64,000 nt of DNA, taken from assembly GCF_918797505.1 (NCBI RefSeq), contig NC_092794.1, forward strand, positions 70,717,345 through 70,781,344, in the 5' to 3' direction. The notes under the pieces are model-generated. The model worked only from the letters and a program-made list of their open reading frames with translations, was not told where the DNA came from and made no database searches. Within the stretch, counting starts at the first letter, position 1; every line of letters begins with the position of its first letter. This document shows, one piece after another, positions 35,573 to 46,628 of this stretch. Made by a program: the position numbers and the translations under genes. Origin of the DNA: Bemisia tabaci. Lineage: Eukaryota > Arthropoda > Insecta > Hemiptera > Aleyrodidae.

Positions 35573-35957
35573 CACGGAGAAAAAAACTTCGTGCGTGGGA
35601 CCCGAAGTTTAGGTCATATGGATCTCTGAAGTTTTCGGATTGAGCATCTGAACACTTTAGGTCCAGCTGCTGAGGTTGGGATCACACGTCTGAAACTTCA
35701 GTTCTTACATCTGAAGTACTTCGGTTCTCACATCCGAACAACTTCGGTTCTCACATCCGAAAAACTTCGGTTCTCACATCCGAAAAACTTCGGTTCTCAA
35801 ATCTGAAGTACTTCAGATGTAAGAACTGGAGTTTTAGATGTGTGATCCAAACCTCAACAGCTAGACCTAAAGTGTTCAGATGCTCAATCCGAAAACTTCA
35901 GAGATCCATAATTATGACCTAAACTTCTGGTCCCACGCACGAGGTTTTCCCTCCGTG
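35573..35957. mobile_element. family B TIR element with TA target
   Basis: CACGGAGAAAAAAACTTCG ... CCCTCCGTG, 385 bp, flanked by TA on both sides as in Tc1/mariner-type insertions. An expanded tandem array inside (35718-35807) makes it longer than its sisters. Confidence 0.85.
35718..35807. repeat. 23-24 bp tandem repeat inside family B
   Basis: About four units of acttcggttctcacatccga plus aaa. Other family B copies (2726, 46203) carry the same theme without the expansion, so it arose in this copy or its recent parent. Confidence 0.85.
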
Positions 35958-37142
35958 TACATCAGAGGAGCGACGAAAGATTACTTAATTATGAGTTTTT
36001 TTTTCAGATACTTTGTAAAAACTCTAATGCACAAGAGGAAGGTACATGGTAAACTAACAACTTAATCTAGGGATTACACGGAGGTGCAGATGAGTGTATA
36101 TAGAGTTTCAGATCAAATTTTGAAGAAAAATGTCTCATAAATGAAAACGAAAGCACGGCGGAAAAAATTCCATAATCGCGCGGCTGCGGACATTTTCAAA
36201 TTGCACTTTTGTCCCTACTTTAGAGATATTTTACTTAATCGTTTGATCCCATATTCTGCAGATCCATAGCTATTTTTTACTTGACTTTTTGTAGTTGAAT
36301 GGTGAGCACGCAGCGCCTCTAATCAGGTATGTAGGATCTTGTTTGTGGCAAGGGAGGCTTAGTCGGCCAGGTAAGGGGGGGGGGGGGGGCTTGGGCGAGC
36401 CATTTCCCTCTCGTCTTCGGGGGTGGTAGAAGGCTGTAGGGGCTTCAGCACCCTCAACTCCTCTCGGCAACGTGCCAACTATTGATGATATTCTATGAGT
36501 CCGGTGTCAAGTCGTTAGCGAGTGCAAATCCCTGAGTGGGCATCACCTCCTGTATTTTCTCCGGGCCGGGTGTCAATCTCAAACTCAACGAGGGTATGAG
36601 GAGTCGGCGCCGGAGTTGGCCGAGCGGGCGACTTTCAACAGGAAATCTCGCTTCTCCTAATTGAATTAGCATGACTTTCTTCAGCCGGGCAGTCGATGCC
36701 CGGTCACGGTAAATCATGGACGTCACTCGGGTGCATAAACAACCTCGGAAACCTCTCCGTCCGTCACCGCGTCGTCGACTTCCAGCGGCGGAGCCCGCAA
36801 ATCCTGATCGAAAGGGCCATAAACTAAACGGCCGGTTTCTCGCCGTCGTCGCCGCTGCTGCCGCCGGCCGGATTTAGGTCACAAAGGGCCCCCGATGGCG
36901 AGCGAGCCGGCGTTGGCGGCTGCGCTGACCGAACGAAAACAAGACCACTCGGTAATGGAGACTCGTAATCAGAACAAGAACGGCCGGCAGAAAGTGAAGT
37001 TTTTGATGAGAGTGAAGCCGATCCCCTGCGCTCCCTCCCTTCCGGCGCTACGTGACGTGTGCGGCTAGAAAATGAAACCCGGCGCTTGCCTAGGCGTTGC
37101 CAGTTTACGGCCTTCCGCCATTACGGACGGGGTAAATATTAA
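35958..37142. other. no gene seen; GC-rich right half
   Basis: G run near 36367-36382. 36590-37090 is GC-rich (ccgtcgtcgccgctgctgccgccgg). A TGGCCGAGCGG box at 36618-36628 is not part of a complete tRNA. Confidence 0.35.
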
Positions 37143-37466
37143 TCAGAGACAGTAGACCCTCCACTGGCCTATTGGCGACAGGTGGAAGCTTTTACTTTCG
37201 GGGATTCAACACTTCCTTATATGGACAATTAAAAGGGAGCAACAGCCATCACTCTTTTTTTCGGCTGTTGACCCACCCACATGGTGAATGATGAGCTCCG
37301 GGCGATGTCATGAGCCAAACAAGTTTCCCAAACTTCGGTTCGCCTGCAAAACGAAACTGCCAACAACCATCAACGAAGTAGGTAGGTGAACAGGTAAATG
37401 TTCAAGTCCCGAAAGTAAAAGCTTCCACCATTGTCAAGATACTAGTGGAGGGCCTCTTGTCTCTGA
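37143..37466. mobile_element. family L TIR element, TATTAA duplication
   Basis: TCAGAGACAGTAGACCCTCC ... GGAGGGCCTCTTGTCTCTGA, 324 bp, TATTAA on both sides (37137-37142, 37467-37472). TIRs over 60 bp include ggtggaagcttttactttcgg. Confidence 0.88.
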
Positions 37467-38024
37467 TATTAATAGTCTTACTGACAAGAGATCTCAAACG
37501 ACTCTTTTTGAATCGGACCGAGTATTTTCCGAATCACGTAAGCGCCAATCTCTGTTTTGGTGGTAGAGGGGTTGATTTTTCTTTGTGGTTTTCTTTCTCT
37601 CTGGTATGATCAATCATGCCTGGTTTCAAAATAGCCCTCTAAAAGAACATGCTTTTTCTGGAATTCGAAGATTGTCAATAAAGCGAATAAAAAAAGTTTA
37701 ACAATAAAACAAGTCTCTACCGTCAGAATTTTTAGGGTGTTGAGGCACCCTAGCACCTCTGGACAGACCGCCCATGGTCAGCACACGAGAAAAATGAAAA
37801 AGAAAGAAAAAAGCAATATGTCTAGCCTCTGGTAGAAAAGTAAAAGTGGAAATGCAGCTTGAGTTTCCATCATTATATTTCCCTCTGAAATTAGTTTTTG
37901 TCTTACCCCCCTATAATTTTCAAAACCAGCCTCCGATTTCAGACTAAGATTACGTTGGGTCAAATCCACCCCGTTGAAGCTGAAATTCGCCTAAAATTGG
38001 AGACATAAGTGATGGTCATAAGTG

Positions 38025-38074
38025 TGACCTAAAATGGTCATGACCTAATGACCTAAAATGACCTAAAATGACCT
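38025..38074 (+). repeat. TGACCT half-site array
   Basis: TGACCT at 38025, 38041, 38049, 38059 and 38069, plus inverted TGGTCA at 38035. The last three spacings are AA, AAAA and AAAA, i.e. DR2, DR4 and DR4 nuclear-receptor arrangements. It may equally be a 10-bp minisatellite. Confidence 0.6.
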
Positions 38075-38642
38075 AAATGGGACCACCCACACCCACTTAG
38101 ATGACACTTCTCGGGTCGACGACCTCCACAACACACGCTCACTCAATCGCTGACTCGGACAAAGTTGGTCCATTCTGTCACTCAGTCTGGCAACCGTCCA
38201 CTTCCATGCTCTCATCAAGCTCTTAGCCGAGGGCTTTCGCGAGGAAAATTGCCATGCAAGTCCAGTAGTTAGCTTATCTATCTATCTCGATCAACCTGTT
38301 ATTCGCGGCGCGGCGCAGGGCTTTAAGTGGTGTGTAGGCACCGGAGGGGAGGGGCCGCGGTAGCACTTTTACTATCGGCGGACTGCTGGACTGACTGGTG
38401 CGCGCCTCTGCTCGAGAAGAAACTCCTGAGTCCGGCTCCGAGCTAAGGCCAGATGAGACCACTTTTCCCGCGCGCGTTTAGCTTTCATTTTTTATTCGTT
38501 AATTAGCATTCGTTCCTGCTGCCCTTTTTCTGCGTCGACGGTTACCGCTCTGCACTTCTTCGGCGGCCGAGCCCTTGCGACCAGGATGCTCGCGGCGCCC
38601 GCTGTCCGCTCTCCTAGTTTCCTCCCAGAATTCAGGTCAACT

Positions 38643-38715
38643 CTGCCGTGCTAAGGTTCCTGCACGGACCCCAAAGTACATCTCCTTCTAAAAAGACTTC
38701 GTATGACCATCAGAA
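38643..38715. mobile_element. family A degenerate left end
   Basis: CTGCCGTGCTAAGG is followed by about 40 unrelated bases and then a CTTCGTATGACCAT remnant of the terminus. No right end found. Confidence 0.45.
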
Positions 38716-39534
38716 TGATCCCTGATTGCGGCAATTTCCAATCAAAAAGTGCAGGGTTTTTTGTGTACTCCGCCAACTAAGAGTGATTTTGACGTTAGGC
38801 CATGGAGCTCTTGGGCCGAAATCACATGCTACTTTTGGCCGCCAAATATGAGAGTCAATAGTTATCGCTCAACGGCTGAAATTTCGTGAATTCGAGTTAT
38901 ATTTGTCCAGATTTGTATATCAAATCCATTTGAACAATTCAGACAAACTGATAACTGCTGAGTTCCGATCCTCATCATTTGTGAAGCACGTACTTGACTT
39001 AGTTTGTGCCTAAATTCACTCAGTTTTCCGGAAGAACGCTCATCTATGGACATACTCGGTGATATGATAGTGGAATCTCAAGATTGACAGCGACATTGTT
39101 TTACCGCGTTCTCCGTTCTCCGTATTAGAGGATTGGCCACCCTTATGAGCTTTAAGAGCTCCATATTTCGAAATACTCTCCCTAGATAGATACTCTGTAG
39201 AGGACTAGGAAGATTTTATGCTGAGTTCCCCCCGTGGGTCCCCACTCCCCCCCCCCCATTTCAGTTTAATGCGCGCGTGCCTCGTATCTTTGTTTTCCTC
39301 ATTGTGTTGCGTCCAGTTATCTCATTTTCACCTTATCTCTAAACGGAAACATACTCCTATGACAAAGCTTTTCTAACACATTTTCTCGTTTTTAGGTCGC
39401 CTCGACGCGACAGTAAGTAGCAGGATTTCAGTCTTGCCCACGCACGCCATATTTTCCGTGATCTTGAGACGAACAAAATTATGCATACAATAGATTTTAG
39501 GGGAGACTGAGGGTGTCAAAAGCGTCATCATTTA

Positions 39535-39755
39535 TCGTGGTCCTCCCACTGGCGGATACGGCAAATTGGCAACATAGTTTTCTCTCCATTCAAACCCATG
39601 ACACAACCCACCACTGTAGATCAATAGCCAAAAAAAGAGTGATGATTGTTGCTCCCTTATAATTGTCCATGTCCATGAGGAAGTGTTGAATCCCCGAAAG
39701 TAAAAGTTTCCACCTGTCGCCAAGAGGCAAATGGAGGGTCTCTTGTCTCTGTCTT
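39535..39755. mobile_element. family L copy, left end decayed
   Basis: The right arm is intact (cccgaaagtaaaagtttccacc..gtctcttgtctctg) and shares the agagtgatg..tgttgctccctt interior with 37143. The left arm is only hinted at (ctcccactggc). Confidence 0.7.
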
Positions 39756-39950
39756 AAACTCTGAGGAATAATCAAAGAAGGAAGGAAAAATTTTCTCGGA
39801 GACTTGAAAGGTTTCCCTGACGAAATGTCCATATCTTAAGATGCTACGGGAACCTTCGCTGCAGATTACCTGTTTGTTAACAAGACCGCTCTAATCCGAG
39901 TCGAGATTCTCGAAGATGTTTTTAGGGGTGTAATTCAATTACAAGCGCCG

Positions 39951-40183
39951 CACAGTGGATCGAGTCACACGGAGAAGTCGGACAATATGTGGAGACTTTA
40001 CACGCTCATAACTCCGTTTATACAAAACTTTGAAGTTCTAAAAGTGAGACCATTGGTTTCCTTGTGAAATTTTCTTCAAGAATCACCCCTTAAAGTTTAA
40101 AATGTGACAAGATGAACTTAAAAATTTGCAGTTTCAGTAAAAAAATTCATGTCCGAGCTGTCTAATTGACTCGATCCACTGTG
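39951..40183. mobile_element. family F Transib-type MITE, 233 bp, CGCCG duplication
   Basis: CACAGTGGATCGAGTC ... GACTCGATCCACTGTG. Perfect 5-bp duplication CGCCG at 39946-39950 and 40184-40188. Confidence 0.92.
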
Positions 40184-40696
40184 CGCCGCGCCGCAAGAAG
40201 TGATGCTTCTAGGGATTCGCAAAAATCGTTGACTCAGAAGTTGACTAGACCGCGACCGTTGCGTTTTTGAGCGTATTTTCGTTGATGATCGGTCGAACTT
40301 AAGCGCCCACATTTTTGCGCATTTGTATGATTTGCACGATATTCTATATCGTTGAATAAGTTGTATTGCACTGAGTGCATTGGACAATTATTGAACGTAT
40401 TTATGCTGAATGGAACCATGTGGAAGTGGAGAGATGGGGTGTGCTCGTTAGTGGTCGGGCCATAAGAATGAATGGGAAATATAAAGCGCCAGTGACGTCA
40501 GCGACAACGATGAGAGGCACGACGATCAACGACGCGGTCCACAAGGCTCTTGTCACATGCCCACGGCTCACGAGCTAGCGCTCAGTTCCTTTTCATTTAA
40601 TGTCAAATCCCGCTTTTCCATTTTCTCAAAAGGAACTAAATCCACTTTTGCATTGTTTCTTACCCGGCTTCCAGGAGCACACACCATCTTTCCTTG

Positions 40697-40726
40697 CACA
40701 TAGTTCCTTCTAGCATAAATACGTCC
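40697..40726. mobile_element. family E-short right arm only
   Basis: CACATAGTTCCTTCTAGCAT followed by AAATACGTCC and AATT. A weak left-arm remnant (ctcaaaaggaacta) lies near 40626-40640. Confidence 0.65.
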
Positions 40727-40900
40727 AATTGCCGCGCTTTTTAGAACCTAGTCCAGGAGTTGAATCGTTTCCTTCAGGATTTGATTAGGAATCAGATACT
40801 CGATTCTGATTGGTCCAATTTCAACTTTGATCCAGCAGTCATGCGTCTTAAGAAGTAACCGAATCCAGTCGCGAAAATTCGCTTATTGTCTCCGATTGTG

Positions 40901-41308
40901 TAGAGTACCTATATTGAGAGAGTATGGCCACTGGGGTTACCACCTCTGATTGGCCCAGCCATCTTAGGCTGAATGGAGCCCTTAGGACCCAAAAAAGGCG
41001 GACGCCATAAATTAATGTAATGCAAAATGACTCAAAATGTAGTTTTCTTTGCTTATCGTAACGAGAAATTTACCCAAATGCACTATTGTGACATCTTTAC
41101 ATATTTTTAAGGCTAATCGTGTGCAATTTTTGAGAAAAATTATCGTAGATGTAGTAAGGTTGGCAGCAAGTGCGGTTGGTGATAACCGTCAAAAGTTGGC
41201 AATGACCCCCCTCCCATCCACAAAAACCAAAACAAAGCACCGCCATTTTTGGGTCCTAAGTCTCTCCATGGGGCCCAGTGGCCATACTCTCTCAATAGAG
41301 GTACTCTA
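40901..41308. mobile_element. element M, hAT-type, CGATTGTG duplication
   Basis: TAGAGTACCTATATTGAGAG ... CTCTCAATAGAGGTACTCTA, 408 bp. Perfect 8-bp duplication CGATTGTG at 40893-40900 and 41309-41316. TAGAG fits the hAT terminal pattern (YARNG). TIRs extend through agtatggccactggg. No transposase. Confidence 0.92.
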
Positions 41309-41316
41309 CGATTGTG

Positions 41317-43339
41317 AATGAGACCAACGGCAACGTTTTGCGAGCGATTAGAGCCACGCACGCTGACGATAGCACAAGGAAATCGCAGCCGAGCGACACG
41401 TCACTGGAACCCGGAACCGATCGGAAAAACGCAGCGTTGACATGCAGCGCAGCGATCGGTCACTGGCACAGAGTTACGATGACAATAGAGTCGCCGATAC
41501 CTCAGGCGCTCACATGGTTATCGCCCAGCACAGAGAGATGATCTGTCTCTGCATCGATACTCGTAGCCGGAAAAGCGCCTCCTCAAAGTTGCCAGATTAT
41601 GCAATTTAATGTGGCTATATTACATGGGCTTGAATGCTGAATGCGGATTTTTCAGCAATATCTAGCAAAAATGCGTCTCCTCGATCTGTTTCCGCCTCCT
41701 CAAGCCGGAAGACTTGCGATAGACCTCAAATCTAAAAATTCGTCATCTCATGTGAAGTTCCGCTGTAGGGACAGTTAAGATATCTCGGGCTCTGATGTCG
41801 CATGTAGTCGCAAAGATTAAACAGTTCTTAACGTTTTTCGTAATCTTCCATTAACTCACTACTGATTTCCTCTCTCAAATGTCCTGGTTTCCTATACGTA
41901 AGAACATGACTGGATTAACATCATGATTATTTTAGGGATTTTAGTCTGAAATAAGCGAACTTGTGAAAAAATACGCTTTTATCATCGAGTGGAAAGAAAT
42001 AAATGTCTGAGCACATTTTGAAACTTTGGAATGGTAATACATAAATAGGTTCCTTTGTTTGATAAAATACGACTTTTTCTCTCTTTTTTTTTTTCCGGGC
42101 CCATCATTATTTCCCTGGTCTATTCCAGTTTAAATTCTTGTAATTGGAAAAAATTTAATCTTTCTGACCACTTGTGGTCTATGCAAGCCTATGAGCGAGG
42201 CAGAAGCATGACTTAATCAAACATGGATTCCGAGGGAACTGTTCATAAGAAACAACAAAAGGTAGGCTCATTGGTAGTCCATTTGAAATTTTACTTCTTC
42301 CCAAGATTCTGAGTAAAGTTTTGCCATTGCCATGACACACACACACACTTATGTAAATCCACACCACACAATGAGGATGTTATGCCCTTATAAATAACGT
42401 ATCTCATGAAGTAGATAAACATGTCTGCATGAGTCAATACAGCTATCAAAATTTTTGTTTCGGAAATGAATGAATTAAATCGTTTCGGACTAGCGTAATT
42501 TAGAACAAACATGAATGCTCGAAAATTCGCACGACAGAAAATGGGGTTTCATTTGCCCTAGATCATTTAAAATCACGTGTATTCAAATGGTCACTACTGC
42601 AATTTCGCCTCTGGTTTTCCTTAAAAATGTTTCGGGTTTTTGAGATTACATTAATTTTATTCGCATTGGATTGTCCTAAAATTTAAATTTACAAAATATC
42701 TGCGAGACCTTATTTTCAGGCTTTCAAAAAATTCACATTGGGAAATATTCTCGTTAGTGTTTTTTTACGGAACCGTTTCTGAGCGCTTTGGAACAGACTA
42801 TTTAATAGTTCCTATTACTTCTCATACAGCGCTTCTAGAATTCTTTGCGTAGAACGGATTGGGCGATAAGAGGTTGTTTCATGGTTTCAGATTACTCTAT
42901 CTCAAACCAAGAACTTCAAAACTCATCATTATTTTTTATCATCTCCTTCCATACATCCAATAAAGAAAATCCATGGCCGATAATGACGTAGCCAATCACT
43001 GTTAAATAGGGTCTGGAGACAAAACTTTATGCTCATCGGAAGGGGAGGGGGGGTGAAGGTTGAAAATTCGGGGTAGTCTCGAGACCCTCCCTTCAGTCAG
43101 ATCTTTGTATTCTATTCAAGTGAGTTAGAATACCGTATTTTGGGACAGAGCGAAAGTAGGAGATTTTTTAAATATGTGCCTGGGCTTTTTCCATAAAAAG
43201 TAAAAGCGGCGATACTCAGAAAAATTGCGATGGATTTTGCAGTTATTCGAAACCCCAAAGGCCTCAAGTGTTCACTCGCGAACGATTTGCAACGTCGGTA
43301 TTTTTACCTCAACCCATTTGGTGGAGCCCAGATCCTATA
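41317..43339. other. AT-rich unique sequence, no gene
   Basis: Only short ORFs and a 12-base CA run near 42338-42350. No repeat shared with the rest of the window. Confidence 0.35.
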
Positions 43340-43591
43340 CTGCCGTGCTAGTGAAAAACGCCGTATGAACCTTCAGGCATCGCCAAATTTCCTTTGATAA
43401 CACACGAATTTCCTGGTAAACTTATAAATATTTGTTCCCCGAAATTTCAGATAATTTTATTCGTAGTTTCTCCTGAACTTCTTGAATGCATCAAGGAAAC
43501 ACATTAATATTTTTCTCAAAAATGAACATTTTATGGTAGGAAATTTGGCAACTCTCGAGTGTTCATACGGCGTTTCTCCTTAGCACGGCAG
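43340..43591. mobile_element. family A MITE, full copy
   Basis: CTGCCGTGCTAGTG ... CCTTAGCACGGCAG, 252 bp. It sits 122 bp from the next copy at 43714. Flanks TATA/TGCT do not match. Confidence 0.87.
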
Positions 43592-43713
43592 TGCTGCATC
43601 AACGTCAATCGCATATTTTCGGCTCAGCGACTTTTGAGAAATCGTAAAAGCTCCAGACCTGGCCCGACCTTGAAGCTCTTCCCCCTTTCTGCACTCTAGG
43701 GTATTGTTGTATG

Positions 43714-43969
43714 CTGCCGTACTAAGGAAAAACGCCGTATGAACATTCGAGAGTTGTCAAATTTCCGCCGATAAAATGTTTCTTTTGTGAAGAAAGTTAT
43801 CAATAGTTTTCCTTGAAATTTTTACAATATTTGGACCAAATTACAAACAAAATTCCCTGAAAAAGTCTCTGAAAAACGTTTATAAATATTTTTATAAAAA
43901 CTCGTGATTTATCAAAGGAAATTTGGCAACGCCTAAAGGCTTATACGGCGTTTTTCCTTAGCACGGGAG
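43714..43969. mobile_element. family A MITE with perfect TATG duplication
   Basis: CTGCCGTACTAAGG ... CCTTAGCACGGGAG, 256 bp, flanked by TATG at 43710-43713 and 43970-43973. Best-preserved copy. Confidence 0.9.
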
Positions 43970-43973
43970 TATG

Positions 43974-44555
43974 GAACACAACCGCGCGAGTTTTACAGGC
44001 TGCATTGACCCTGTTGGATAGAGAGATTAAAAAAGAGGGTTTAATAAGATAATTAGCAGTTGCTGAAACGTAATTGCAGGCGGCGCGGTTATTGGAGAAA
44101 GTGCCCGCGGCAGAGGGACTCGCGCGTCCGGCCGGAGACAGGAGGGGGCGACACAGTGAGAGTGTAAAAGGGCATTGATTCAGATCGATGAAATCAATTA
44201 CACAGCGTAATTTAATAAAATATGACGGCGGCTCAAAATGGACCCGGGGAAAGAGAGAAGGCTCATTTAAATACTCCTAACATACTGCAGACTCGCCGAG
44301 TTTCTAGAGCATCCAGGAGTGCGATTTGACACGGCGAAATTAATTGTAAATTAGAAACGTTTCGCTGCAGCCCGCGGCCGGCGCGCGGATGGCGCATGCA
44401 GAAAAAGTGCAATTAGAAACCTGTCGGCCGCGGTAAGAGCAGGAAACTCCGGGCACTTTTCGTGCGTTTTATGGAAAGTCTCCGTTTCGAGGCCCGCTAC
44501 TCGTTTCAAAGTTTCCATACGGATCCACTCATCAACTTTTTAAGGTCCACCCATC
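43974..44555. other. 580-bp non-repetitive block between MITEs
   Basis: Alternates homeodomain-type AT motifs (aaatcaattacac, aattaattgtaaattag, gcaattagaaac) with CpG-rich runs (gcccgcggccggcgcgcgg). Regulatory-module character is inferred from composition only. Confidence 0.3.
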
Positions 44556-45169
44556 CTGCCGTGCTAATAGTCCAGTACCAATAGGAGTCTATGAATGCAA
44601 AAAAGAGGTCAGAAGAGGTTAAAGCTGATTCTTATGTATTTTTGGTCGCTGAATCCGAATTTGATGCTTCTCACCAAATCAGCCTTGTGCGTTTTCCGGA
44701 GAAGCCGGAAAACTGCCGAAAATCACGCTATTTATTCCCGGAAAGGCGCATAAAAACGTGATTTTCGGCAGTTTTCCGGTTTTTCCGGAACACGCACAAG
44801 GCGGATTTGGTGGGAAGCATCAAATTCGGATTCAGCGACCAAAAATACAGAAGAATCAACTTTAACCTCTTCTGACATATTTCTTGCATTCATAACCCCC
44901 TTTTTAGATCTATAGGTACTGGACTAAAAAGAAAAACGCCGTATGAACCCTCGGGGGTTGCTAAATTCCCATTTCTGAAACACAAATTTCCTGGTAAACT
45001 TATAAATATTTTTCTTCCAATTTTTCAGATAATGTTGCTTGCAATTTCACCTAAAGCTTCTGAAAATGTCAAGAAAAACAAATTCATAACTTTCCTAAAA
45101 ACGAAACATTTTATTGAAGAAAATTTGACAACTCGAATTTTCATACGGCGTGCTTCCTTAGCACGGTAG
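44556..45169. mobile_element. family A MITE split by palindromic element D
   Basis: The left end CTGCCGTGCTAA is broken after 12 bases by element D (44568-44926). The rest of family A then resumes (agaaaaacgccgtatgaac) and ends CCTTAGCACGGTAG. Flanks CATC/CATA fit a 4-bp duplication. D is therefore younger than this copy. Confidence 0.88.
44568..44926. mobile_element. element D, 359-bp near-perfect palindrome
   Basis: TAGTCCAGTACC ... GGTACTGGACTA, with inverted arms of roughly 150 bp (e.g. ttgatgcttctcaccaaatc against gatttggtgggaagcatcaa) around a loop of about 50 bases. Inserted in a family A terminus, probably at CTAA or TAA. Only copy in the window. Confidence 0.88.
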
Positions 45170-46055
45170 CATAGCAGTAGTGGTAAGCAAACATCGAGAT
45201 GTCGGACACATTTTGCTGAAATGCTGGTTTTATTTTGAATGTTAGGCAAAAAACGGAACTATCACGCCCAAACGCAACTTTTTGACCGGATCTGTGAAAA
45301 GGGATCTTAGCCTCCGGGAAGAAATGTTTCTTATCTTAACTTTTCGCAAAAACTTATAAACCGCGTTTTTTAACAACCTAAGAATTGTTGTCTTGGAACC
45401 TTGAGGGGTGTCGCAATAAATCCGGGGGTCAGCGATTGGGGGGGGATTTTGAGCCCCCCGATAAATAGGGGAAAATGAAACTTACACTCGGCACGGTAAT
45501 TGGAGGCCGTAGCGAGGGCAAATGAGTGGGGGATGATAGGTGTGCCTGTGCAGGACGTCATATTTCCCACCATTTTTGAGCTTGGAAGGTCAGATTTGCG
45601 TCAGAATTTTATTCCTCCATCTCAAATTTTGGATCTTTGGCGGAGAAGGTCTCTTCACATGTATCCTGTCACATTTCAGCTATTCATTCCTAAAAATCTG
45701 TTATGTAAAACCTGAATTAAAGCTGAGAGGCTCTGACCGCAAGGATCAACCGTTCGATTTGACCAGTCGAATGCAAAATTTTGCGCTCGGATACACTCAA
45801 CTTTATTTTGAGGTGGACAAAATAGATTTTTGATTGCGTATAGAAATTGGAGTCAAGGCCCTGAACTGTTTGAGATCGAACCGTGACCTCTCCGCAGAAA
45901 TGGCATATCTCAACTACCCCTAGCAATTTCACACCCACCGCTTGACCTTCCTGAAATTACGGCTCTTCTTTTCCTCCTCAACAGTAAATTGCTCTTCTCC
46001 GGCTTTTCAGCGTGTCTTCCTCGTTCAGACGAGCTGGAGACACTGAAGCAAGTCT
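45170..46055. other. no gene seen
   Basis: Mixed composition with two overlapping chance ORFs (71 and 97 codons, plus) lacking recognisable features. Confidence 0.35.
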
Positions 46056-46628
46056 GTGGGCTGATTATTGAAATTGATAGACAAAGAAGACATCGAGAGT
46101 ATGGAGCGATCCTATTGGTTGAAATGTGTGGTTCCCATAGACTAAGGGAGAAAATGATGGACTAACTATCGGGTCTACCGTGGGTTGTTGTTCGTCAGTC
46201 TACACGGAGAAAAAAAACTTCGCGTGGGGGACCCGAGGTTGAGGTCATATGGATCTCTGAAATTTGCGGATCACGTATCTAAAAACTTGAGGTCCAGCTG
46301 CCGAAGTTCGGGTCAGACATCTTAAGCACCTCGATACATACCGAAGGGTTCGGGTCACACATCTGAAGCACTCCGGTACATACCGAAGTGCCTCGATGCC
46401 TGACTCGAACTTCGGCAGATCGACCTCAAGTTTTTAGATACGTGATCCGAAAACTTCAGAGATCCGTAGGGCCTCAACTTCGGGTCCCACGCACGAGGTT
46501 TTTTTCTCCGTGTATAACCTACCTCTTTTATCCATTACAACCACCCGCTTCCACCAATAGGATCCCTTTGCATTACTGTTGCCTTCTTCGTCCATCGCTT
46601 CGTCTACCAATTTCAACAATCAGCCCGC
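46056..46628. mobile_element. family C TIR element, interrupted by B
   Basis: Left GTGGGCTGATTATTGAAATT, right AACAATCAGCCCGC. The interior has tctattggttgaa-type arms and gtctat/atagac motifs shared with copies at 56238 and 63265. About 263 bp without the inserted B. Confidence 0.75.
46203..46512. mobile_element. family B TIR element nested in family C
   Basis: CACGGAGAAAAAAACTTCG ... TTTCTCCGTG, 310 bp, TA on both sides. Family C sequence continues on either side (..cgtcagtc / taacctacc..), so B inserted after C. Confidence 0.87.

Larger units (their letters stand above)
37473..39534. other. no gene seen; half-site array and A remnant
   Basis: Holds the TGACCT array (38025) and a decayed family A end (38643). 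A GC-rich patch lies at 38290-38640. Otherwise AT-rich unique DNA. Confidence 0.35.

Noticed and set aside
35718..35807. CRISPR-like regularly spaced repeats
   Set aside because: Units are contiguous with no unique spacers, and they lie inside a transposable element in a eukaryotic genome.
36610..36705. tRNA-like A box (TGGCCGAGCGG) with a weak B box
   Set aside because: Acceptor arms do not pair and the B box matches only partly. No cloverleaf can be drawn.
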